DNA from: Clostridia bacterium
GTDB lineage: Bacteria > Bacillota > Clostridia > UMGS1883
Length of the DNA stretch: 19,287 nucleotides
Direction of reading: 5' to 3'
Assembly (NCBI GenBank): GCA_021202495.1
Contig: JAJQCX010000134.1
Span: 1-19,287 of the forward strand
The notes below the pieces were generated by a model. The model was not told where the DNA came from and did no database searches. It saw only the letters and a list, made by a program, of their open reading frames with translations. Shown one piece after another: positions 1 to 5,289 of this stretch. The translations under genes and the position numbers were made by a program. Each line of letters begins with the position of its first letter. The first letter of the stretch is position 1.

Positions 1-48
1 GGGGAAAAGCGGAGCTTGTCCCCGTGTTCAGCCGCGAAGCGGCTGAAC
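1..48. repeat. Two adjacent short hairpin modules upstream of the carboxypeptidase gene
   Basis: Two stem-loops lie back to back. Positions 1-10 (GGGGAAAAGC) pair with 14-23 (GCTTGTCCCC) with one mismatch and a 3-nt loop. Positions 26-35 (GTTCAGCCGC) pair perfectly with 39-48 (GCGGCTGAAC) around the loop GAA. The window edge may cut the array. No T-run follows, so this is not an obvious intrinsic terminator. The structure resembles hairpins in other gaps of this window, so I read it as part of a dispersed family. Confidence 0.7.
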
Positions 49-71
49 TGTTACATAGAAAGGGTTGTCAG

Positions 72-1490
72 ATGAGAAAATTTAAATCATATATCGCGGT
101 CTTTCTTTCGCTGCTTATGTTTATCCTGTGGCAGCCGACCGCGCTTATTACTACGGCGTCCGCCGATACAACCGATGTTCCCGAAATTCAATCGCAGAAC
201 GCGATTCTCATAGACGCAAATTCCGGGCAAATGCTCTACGGCAAAAACGAAAACGACAAGGCATACCCGGCGAGCACCACCAAAATGATGGTCGCGCTTT
301 TGGCTCTTGAAAATTTGGAGCTTGACGAGGTCGTCACGGCGTCGGCGTCGGCAGTAAGCCTTTTAAAGCCCGGCTATACGAATATGGGAATTTTGGCTGA
401 CGAAGAGCTCACCGTGCGCCAGCTTTTGTACGGGCTTTTGCTCGCAAGCGCGGGCGATGCGGCAAACGTGCTCGGCGAGCGCATTTCAGGCAGCGTCGAT
501 TCGTTCGTTAAGCTCATGAATATGCGGGCGCTCGAGCTTGGCATGACGAACACCAACTTTACCAACACCAGCGGCGAGCACGACGAAAACCACTACACCA
601 CCGCATACGATTTGTCGCTTTTGGCGATGGAGGTTATGAAAAATCAAACCTTCCGCGAAATTGTCGCAACCGACGTTTACATAATCCCCGCGACAAATAA
701 ATACACCGAGGAACGCCGCCTTTCAAGCACAAACCACCTCGTTTCAAGCAGAAAGACGTCTAAATATTACTACAGCTACGCAACAGGCATTAAAACCGGC
801 TTTACAAACGCGGCAAAGCTCTGCCTTGCGGCTTCGGCTGAGAAAAACGGCGTCAGCCTTATCTGCGTTGTGCTCGGCGCGGACACCGTCGACGGCAACA
901 TGATGGATTTTGTCGACGCAAAGAATCTCTTTGAATACGGGTTCGCCAATTATGAGCAGCGCACCGTTGTCGAAGGCGGCACAATTGTGGCGCAGGCGAG
1001 AATAAAAAGCGCCAAGGGAGCGCGTCAAGTGCTTTTGGAGGCAAAGGATTCAATCTCCGTCCTGGCGGGCATCGACGACCCCGATTCAATGATTGAGCAC
1101 ACCGACACGATAAACGAAAACATCAAGGCTCCGATTAGCAAGGGCGACGTCTTGGGAACCGCGGAATATTTTGTCGACTCCGTTTCCGTCGGCACCGTGG
1201 AGCTTGTCGCCGACAAGGACTACGCTTTTGACCCCGTCAAAAACGTGCTCGGCGTTTTCGCCTCAATCTTCACTTCACCGTTTTTATATCTCTCTATTCT
1301 TCTGATAGTCTTCGCTCTCTTCTGCATACGTCAATATAATTACAGAAAGCGCCGCAAAGCGAGACTTGCGGCAAAGCGCGCACAGCAAAAGCGCGAAGCC
1401 GCCGAAAGACGCGGCAGACTTGACGACTTGATGAAAGACCAAAGCGGCAAAACAAATCCCGATAAATATTTTGAAGATTTAATGAAATAA
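72..1490 (+). CDS. D-alanyl-D-alanine carboxypeptidase (DacF/PBP5-like, peptidase S11)
   Basis: A 472-residue penicillin-binding protein expected to trim the terminal D-Ala from peptidoglycan stem peptides outside the membrane. The start at 72 was chosen because AGAAAGGG lies about 7 nt upstream and a signal peptide (residues 1-31, ending near ASA) follows directly; an in-frame ATG at 24 lies just before a hairpin and has no such site. The active-site SxxK motif is STTK at 68-71 and KTG is at 241-243. The middle motif, normally SxN (SGN or SAN), reads SAG at 126-128, so the usual Asn is Gly. A C-terminal hydrophobic segment (about residues 405-425) followed by an Arg/Lys-rich tail suggests a membrane anchor with a basic cytoplasmic tail, whereas many family members end in an amphipathic helix. 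ireB follows after 35 nt and is probably co-transcribed. The family call is firm; the physiological role (vegetative or sporulation) is not resolved. Confidence 0.93.
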   Translation: MRKFKSYIAVFLSLLMFILWQPTALITTASADTTDVPEIQSQNAILIDANSGQMLYGKNENDKAYPASTTKMMVALLALENLELDEVVTASASAVSLLKPGYTNMGILADEELTVRQLLYGLLLASAGDAANVLGERISGSVDSFVKLMNMRALELGMTNTNFTNTSGEHDENHYTTAYDLSLLAMEVMKNQTFREIVATDVYIIPATNKYTEERRLSSTNHLVSSRKTSKYYYSYATGIKTGFTNAAKLCLAASAEKNGVSLICVVLGADTVDGNMMDFVDAKNLFEYGFANYEQRTVVEGGTIVAQARIKSAKGARQVLLEAKDSISVLAGIDDPDSMIEHTDTINENIKAPISKGDVLGTAEYFVDSVSVGTVELVADKDYAFDPVKNVLGVFASIFTSPFLYLSILLIVFALFCIRQYNYRKRRKARLAAKRAQQKREAAERRGRLDDLMKDQSGKTNPDKYFEDLMK

Positions 1491-1525
1491 TTTCATATAG
1501 TAAATTTGAGACGGAGGAATTATTT

Positions 1526-1792
1526 ATGACAAGCTTTACGACAAAAATCGACCTCGGCAACAACCGCGACAACGAAATCAAGCAAATTTTAGCCTATGTT
1601 CACGAAGCTCTGATTGAAAAGGGCTATAACCCAATCAGCCAAATGGTCGGCTACATCATGTCGGGCGACCCGACATATATAACAAGCCACAAGGGCGCGC
1701 GCAGCATGATTGTACGCTTCGAGCGCGACGAAATTCTCGAGGTCGTATTTAAAGAATATCTGAAAAACAATTCACCTGTTTCCGAAGAATAG
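1526..1792 (+). CDS. ireB: IreB family regulatory phosphoprotein (UPF0297/YrzL)
   Basis: An 88-residue protein with the family core: EKGYNPISQMVGYIMSGDP at about 33-51, then YITSHKGAR and the acidic tail FERDEILE. In Enterococcus faecalis, IreB is phosphorylated on N-terminal Thr residues by the PASTA kinase IreK and restrains cephalosporin resistance; this copy also has a Thr-rich N terminus (MTSFTTK). The start is set by GGAGG at 1513-1517, 8 nt upstream of the ATG. In many Firmicutes the gene sits beside ruvX and alaS; here it follows a PBP gene and runs directly into a tRNA-Leu. Family assignment is strong; phosphorylation here is inferred. Confidence 0.95.
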   Translation: MTSFTTKIDLGNNRDNEIKQILAYVHEALIEKGYNPISQMVGYIMSGDPTYITSHKGARSMIVRFERDEILEVVFKEYLKNNSPVSEE

Positions 1793-1876
1793 GCGGGTGT
1801 GGCGGAATTGGCAGACGCGCAAGATTTAGGTTCTTGTGGGCTCCCCGTGCAGGTTCAAGCCCTGTCACCCGCACCA
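1793..1876 (+). tRNA. tRNA-Leu (anticodon UAG), CCA encoded
   Basis: The 7-bp acceptor stem GCGGGTG (1793-1799) pairs with CACCCGC (1866-1872), followed by discriminator A and an encoded CCA (1874-1876). The anticodon stem CAAGA/TCTTG (1820-1824, 1832-1836) encloses a 7-nt loop with TAG at 1827-1829, which reads CUA. The T arm is GCAGG-TTCAAGC-CCTGT (1849-1865). The long variable arm (about 1837-1848) is typical of a class II tRNA such as Leu. The gene starts on the base after the ireB stop codon, so it is probably processed from the ireB transcript; I see no separate promoter. Confidence 0.96.
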
Positions 1877-1884
1877 AACGGATA

Positions 1885-1929
1885 ACAAAAGAGACAAGTA
1901 CAAAAGCTGTACCTGTCTCTTTTGTTTTT
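1885..1929 (+). terminator. Intrinsic terminator after tRNA-Leu
   Basis: A 17-bp stem with one mismatch (1885-1901 against 1909-1925; arms begin ACAAAAGAGACA and end TGTCTCTTTTGT) encloses a short loop and is followed by TTTTT at 1925-1929. It ends the rightward unit and overlaps the last codon of the convergent PIN toxin gene, so the same hairpin may also affect leftward transcripts. Confidence 0.88.
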
Positions 1930-2338
1930 ACCGAATTTCAGCCAAAAGTTCATTTGGTTTTACCGCCGGAACTGTGCTGTTTGCAAAATCTTTGATGTTT
2001 CTTGTTATGATATAGTCGGCTTTAATCCTCAAAGCGCACGCGCTTTGCAAAGCGTCTTCAAAATCCTTGAAATTCATGTCCAACGCCTTTTTTATATCAT
2101 CACTCTTCAAATCGGCAATTGTAAATATGAGCTGCAATTTTTCAATCACATCTTTTGTTTTCTTTTCGTCCAATTCCTTTCGCATTATATATACAATGTT
2201 GGGAATCGTCAGCGCCGAAATAACGCCGTCAATTTTATTGATTTCACAATACCGCATGATTTTTGCGGCGTCTTCATAAAAGCCCTCTCTTTTGCACAAA
2301 ACATCAAGGATGACATTTGTGTCAATCAACACCTTCAT
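1928..2338 (-). CDS. PIN-domain toxin of a type II toxin-antitoxin pair (PIN_3, VapC-like)
   Basis: A 136-residue single-domain protein with the PIN fold signature: the opening beta strand and first acidic residue MKVLIDTN (Asp6, Asn8), an ALTIPNIVYIMRK segment typical of the PIN_3 branch (about 42-54), acidic residues in FEDALQ (Glu94, Asp95), and the ITRNIKDF strand with Asp117. These acids bind metal in PIN nucleases, which as VapC-type toxins usually cleave tRNA or rRNA. The target here is unknown. The start overlaps the end of the antitoxin gene by 17 bp, and AAAGGA sits about 9 nt upstream inside the antitoxin, indicating translational coupling. No truncation is visible; the length is normal. 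Confidence 0.88.
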   Translation of the reverse strand: MKVLIDTNVILDVLCKREGFYEDAAKIMRYCEINKIDGVISALTIPNIVYIMRKELDEKKTKDVIEKLQLIFTIADLKSDDIKKALDMNFKDFEDALQSACALRIKADYIITRNIKDFANSTVPAVKPNELLAEIR

Positions 2339-2555
2339 ATTTAGCCATCCTTTCGTCTCTCACGCTCTTTTCGTCGTAATCGTTTTCCAAAACGCCGACA
2401 AGCGAATCCGTCAAAAAAGAAGCACTCTTATTGTGAGAAATGAGACGTGCCGCCTCTTTTCCGTTTTTTAGAATGATAATCTCCTCTCCCGTCTGTACCA
2501 ATTGAAGATATTTCCCAAAATTGTTTTGAACATCGGTTGCTGTTGCCGTCGTCAT
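2322..2555 (-). CDS. Phd/YefM-family antitoxin
   Basis: A 77-residue antitoxin. The N-terminal part (TATDVQNNFGKYLQ then EEIIILKNGKEAARLI) matches the Phd/YefM DNA-binding fold, in which the protein binds its own promoter as a dimer. The charged C-terminal tail (about 45-77) would wrap the PIN toxin. I chose the ATG at 2555 because GGAGGT lies 8 nt upstream; the in-frame ATG at 2570 is itself next to that Shine-Dalgarno sequence and has none of its own. The gene overlaps the downstream toxin gene and has a dedicated promoter inside an inverted repeat. Confidence 0.87.
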   Translation of the reverse strand: MTTATATDVQNNFGKYLQLVQTGEEIIILKNGKEAARLISHNKSASFLTDSLVGVLENDYDEKSVRDERMAKYEGVD

Positions 2556-2567
2556 AATATCCACCTC

Positions 2568-2612
2568 CATATTAGCTATAATTATTATATTATTTTTTAG
2601 CTAATATGTCAA
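2568..2612 (-). promoter_or_regulatory. Consensus sigma-A promoter and probable autoregulatory operator of the toxin-antitoxin operon
   Basis: On the minus strand, TTGACA (2612-2607) and TATAAT (2589-2584) are both perfect consensus hexamers with an ideal 17-bp spacer. A perfect 10-bp inverted repeat, CATATTAGCT (2568-2577) and AGCTAATATG (2599-2608), brackets the -10 box; one arm overlaps the -35 box and the other the start region and Shine-Dalgarno. Each arm contains a TAGCTA-type core, 25 bp apart. This suits repression by the Phd-type antitoxin or its complex, which is inferred. Confidence 0.85.
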
Positions 2613-2635
2613 GAATGAAAAACGCTTTTGACAAA

Positions 2636-3580
2636 TCATCCGAAATTTCGGCAAAATTGCCTGTAGTTATAATCGTTATCCCCACGACACAGAACCGCGA
2701 AACCAATCGCGTCAAACAAATTCCCGCTTCTTTTTCCGTCATAAGAGAAATTGCAAATCGCGCGGTAGAACAAATCCGACACAACAGCCGCGTCGTTTCC
2801 GTACATTCCGCACCCGAAAGCGCCCAAAATTAAATGCCTGTACCCCTGCGACGATGCGACATAGAGCATATCGCAAATGCGCTTGTACATCATCGCCTCA
2901 TATTGCAGCTCGGTCATCCCCTCAAGCCCAAGTCGCACCATCGGCGCGGCGCAGCTCATAACGCTTATCGCAAACGGCTCATCAAGAAGCGCGCCCGAAG
3001 CGTCCTTTATCACCTCCACATTCGGCGAAATCATCACCGCATCGGAGCCCATCCGCGTCTTTCTCGCGTTGTTGTAGTCGTAATATTTCTTTGCCGCCTC
3101 ACTTTCAAGCGACAATAAAAGCGACGTTCTGCGGCACAGCGCTTCCTCCTGCGCGTCAGCTCCGCTTCGTACTTGTCCGCCCGGGCGCGTCGCGCTCGCA
3201 AGGTTCAAAACAAGAGGCTTTGCTCCGCTTTCACATTTTTCCCGCGCCATTTCAAGCGCGTCCTTATTTTCGCAGCCAAACGCGCAATTACCGCCCTCTC
3301 CCGCGGGAGACTCACTTTCGGGCGACTGCTCTTCCGGCAAAAACACCATAATTTCACGCATTTCCTCAAGGGAAAAACGCAAACGCACTTCGACTTCTTC
3401 TTTTATATATAGCCCCTCTTGCGTAATCTTCAAAGTGTCCTCCAAAATTTCTATATTCCTCTTTCTTTTTTCATCCTTCGCCCTTTCTCTTTCCGCGATT
3501 TCCTCATCCGAAAGCCCCGCATATTCCGCCTCCCGCATTTTTTGCGCAAGCTCCTTTAATTTCGCTTCACTTTCCTCCAT
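2636..3580 (-). CDS. TIGR02452/DUF2263 microbial-type PARG macrodomain hydrolase
   Basis: A 314-residue protein. Residues 1-40 are a charged, probably helical extension; 41-60 (RNIEILEDTLKITQEG) match the usual family N terminus. The macrodomain signature follows: NLASATRPGG (126-135), then QVRSGADA and QEE at about 144-146, the catalytic Glu pair of bacterial poly(ADP-ribose) glycohydrolases. GAFGCGMYGN at about 253-262 is the second conserved loop. The usual GGG before the loop is GGQ. The expected activity is removal of ADP-ribose from proteins or nucleic acids. The gene overlaps the upstream sirtuin gene by 14 bp, with GAGGCGGG near its ATG, so it is translationally coupled to two putative NAD+-using sirtuins. 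It may act as the eraser of their modification. No clear terminator follows before the toxin-antitoxin promoter. Confidence 0.88.
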   Translation of the reverse strand: MEESEAKLKELAQKMREAEYAGLSDEEIAERERAKDEKRKRNIEILEDTLKITQEGLYIKEEVEVRLRFSLEEMREIMVFLPEEQSPESESPAGEGGNCAFGCENKDALEMAREKCESGAKPLVLNLASATRPGGQVRSGADAQEEALCRRTSLLLSLESEAAKKYYDYNNARKTRMGSDAVMISPNVEVIKDASGALLDEPFAISVMSCAAPMVRLGLEGMTELQYEAMMYKRICDMLYVASSQGYRHLILGAFGCGMYGNDAAVVSDLFYRAICNFSYDGKRSGNLFDAIGFAVLCRGDNDYNYRQFCRNFG

Positions 3581-4307
3581 TTTCCCGCCTCACTTCCTGT
3601 AATTTTTTAAATACATCGTCGCTTTCCTCGCGAATGTTTAAATCCGCGACACTGTCAAACCCCGTGTGCCCGGGATTTATCTGCACTATCACCGCATCAT
3701 CTTTACGGCAGTGCCAATACGCGCTGCCGTAAAAGCCGTTCGTTCCGATAACGATAATCAAATCCGCCCTTGAAATCAAGCTTTGAGCCTTTCTGACATC
3801 TTCCTCCCAAAGACCGATATGACTGTAAAGCGGCCATGGCAAAATCTCTCCGCCGCACGCTTCGCAACGCGGCAGCTCGTCCTGACGCCAAATTTCGTAC
3901 CCGTCATAATGTCTGCCGCATTTTGCGCAGCAATTGACCTGAAGACTTCCCTGTATCTCGGCAACATTTTCAGATCCCGCGATTGTGTGCATACAGTCCA
4001 CATTTGTCGTGATAATTCCGATAAGCTTTCCTTCCGCTTCCAAATCCGCGAGTGCGTAATGCGCAAGGCTTGGCTGATAAGAAAACATATTATCCAAATA
4101 CGTCGGCAGAAAAGATTTGTAGCTGTCGCCGTATCTCGGAGAAACGCCGGCGCGGCGGTTTGAGAGAGACATCTGCCGGTATGTCATGCCGCCTCCGCCG
4201 ACCGAAATCCCCGCGCCCGTAATCGCAACGCCGGCGCGGCTTTTTTCAATATAATCGGCGAATTTTTGTATCTTGTCGCCTTTTTGATTTTCCTTTGAAA
4301 ACATCAT
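3567..4307 (-). CDS. Divergent SIR2-family protein, putative ADP-ribosyltransferase (paralogue A)
   Basis: A 246-residue Sir2 Rossmann protein. GAGIS at 31-35 starts the NAD+-binding fold, TTNVD (100-104) stands where most sirtuins have TQNID, and GTN (188-190) and INP (210-212) are the later NAD+ loops. A zinc ribbon is intact (Cys127, Cys130, Cys148, Cys151). Two features depart from deacetylases: the PDFR motif after GAGIS is absent (GGGGMTYRQ instead), and the catalytic His of the HG motif is Gln119 (EIQGS). As I recall, the ADP-ribosylating SirTM class has the same His-to-Gln change and TTNVD motif. The start overlaps the upstream paralogue's stop (ATGA), and its own stop lies inside the PARG-like gene. 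SIR2 membership is clear; the activity is inferred. Confidence 0.87.
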   Translation of the reverse strand: MMFSKENQKGDKIQKFADYIEKSRAGVAITGAGISVGGGGMTYRQMSLSNRRAGVSPRYGDSYKSFLPTYLDNMFSYQPSLAHYALADLEAEGKLIGIITTNVDCMHTIAGSENVAEIQGSLQVNCCAKCGRHYDGYEIWRQDELPRCEACGGEILPWPLYSHIGLWEEDVRKAQSLISRADLIIVIGTNGFYGSAYWHCRKDDAVIVQINPGHTGFDSVADLNIREESDDVFKKLQEVRRENGGK

Positions 4308-5002
4308 AACACCGCCTCAAGCGCCTCCCCCGCGTCCTCGCGAATGTTTAAATCCGCAATCGCGTCAAACCTCGTTTCGGAAGGGTTTATCTGTACAAGC
4401 TTTGCCGCACCGCTCATCCGGCTGAGGTATTCCTCACTGCGAAATCCTGTGGTGCCAATTACAATTATAAGCTCCGCCTCGGAAATTGCGGAGACGGCTT
4501 TTTCCATGCCGTCTCCGCCCTCCCCGCAAAAGCTTGCCGGCATCAGCGGCGCGCCGCACTTTTCGCAGCGCGGCATATGCCCCAAATTCCACACGTTGTA
4601 ATCCCCATACCGTGCTCCGCAGTCAATGCACATATTGTCGCGAAAACTGCCCTGAAATTCTATAACGTTTTTCGAGCCCGCAATTGTGTGAAGACAGTCC
4701 ATGTTTTGCGCCACAACCGCGTTTATTTTTCCTTCGCTCTCCGCCTTCGCGAGAATTTTATGCACCTTGCTCGGTCCCAACTTGAACGTTGCGTCCAAAA
4801 ACGCGTCCCTCATCACCGCATAAAATTTTTCGGGATTTTTGCGCACATATTCCGCCGAAAATACGCGCCTCGCGTTCATCATACCCACGTTTTGCTTTAA
4901 TCTGCGCATACCGTAAAGGTACGAAATCCCCGCACCCGTAACAACGACGGTATTTTTGCTTTCTTCAATATATTCCTTTAGCTTAACATATTCACCCTTC
5001 AT
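4304..5002 (-). CDS. Divergent SIR2-family protein, putative ADP-ribosyltransferase (paralogue B)
   Basis: A 232-residue sirtuin and first gene of the operon. GAGIS (23-27), QNMD (99-102), HTIAGSKNV (105-113), a zinc ribbon (Cys125, Cys128, Cys146, Cys149), IGTTGF and QINPSETRFDAIADLNI follow in family order. The catalytic His position is Gln117 (EFQGS), as in the neighbouring paralogue. The region after GAGIS lacks PDFR (YLYGMRRLKQ), so substrate recognition should differ from deacetylases. AGGAGG lies 7 nt before the ATG at 5002, the best ribosome site of the operon. The paralogues share the zinc ribbon, HTIAGS and ADLNIRE blocks but diverge in the substrate-facing loops, which suggests an old duplication with different partners. 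I see no convincing promoter upstream, only a TATGAT-like -10 without a good -35. Confidence 0.87.
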   Translation of the reverse strand: MKGEYVKLKEYIEESKNTVVVTGAGISYLYGMRRLKQNVGMMNARRVFSAEYVRKNPEKFYAVMRDAFLDATFKLGPSKVHKILAKAESEGKINAVVAQNMDCLHTIAGSKNVIEFQGSFRDNMCIDCGARYGDYNVWNLGHMPRCEKCGAPLMPASFCGEGGDGMEKAVSAISEAELIIVIGTTGFRSEEYLSRMSGAAKLVQINPSETRFDAIADLNIREDAGEALEAVL

Positions 5003-5083
5003 TTTTTGCCTCCTCTCGCTGTTATTCAGCCAAAAAGCTTGATTGTCCTATCATATACTCGCAATGCCCTATGATTTTCGCTG

Positions 5084-5200
5084 CCTCGGTTGTAGGGCGA
5101 GGGCTTGCTCCCGCCGCAGTCTGCCACCCAACGAAAAATCAACCCGCCTTATATGAGTTTCCCATTTCCTCGGTTGTACGGGCGGGGCTTGTCTCCGCCC
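5084..5200. repeat. Two diverged copies of a GC-rich palindromic dispersed repeat; gap 5003-5280 has no gene
   Basis: Copy 1 (5084-5115) and copy 2 (5168-5200) both open with CCTCGGTTGTA, then GGGCGAGGGCTTG or CGGGCGGGGCTTG, then a complementary CCCGCC/CCGCCC. Each can fold as a GC-rich hairpin with a TTG-like loop. A third relative, TTGTACGGGCGGGGCTCG, lies at 12351-12368. The rest of 5003-5280 shows no coding frame with a ribosome site or homology I recognise. Confidence 0.7.
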
Positions 5201-5274
5201 ATGTTTCCCACATACATTACAAACCGCGACCACTCATTAAATTTCTTCCGCCTCTACGCCTCGTGAAATAGGCT

Positions 5275-5289
5275 CAAGCGTCACGCTTG
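5275..5289. repeat. Short hairpin CAAGCG-TCA-CGCTTG overlapping the ABC subunit stop codon
   Basis: A perfect 6-bp stem with a 3-nt loop. Read on the minus strand the loop is TGA, the stop codon of the ABC subunit gene, and the preceding codons are CAAGCG three times (Gln-Ala-Gln-Ala-Gln-Ala). The same stem with loop TCC occurs at 11381-11395. The module therefore seems to have landed at, and now supplies, the end of the reading frame. Confidence 0.65.

Noticed and set aside
1793..1876. tRNA-Leu as an integration site for a mobile island covering the accessory genes to its right
   Set aside because: No integrase and no second copy of the tRNA 3' end in the window; only a weak resemblance near 19165 (CACCCCGCAC).
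2640..2651. CCGAAATTTCGG palindrome at the end of the PARG-like gene as a terminator
   Set aside because: No loop, weak stem and no adjacent T-run; it overlaps the last codons.
5084..5200. CRISPR-like array in the gap before the ABC genes
   Set aside because: Only two diverged copies, palindromic throughout, with no regular repeat-spacer pattern and no cas genes.
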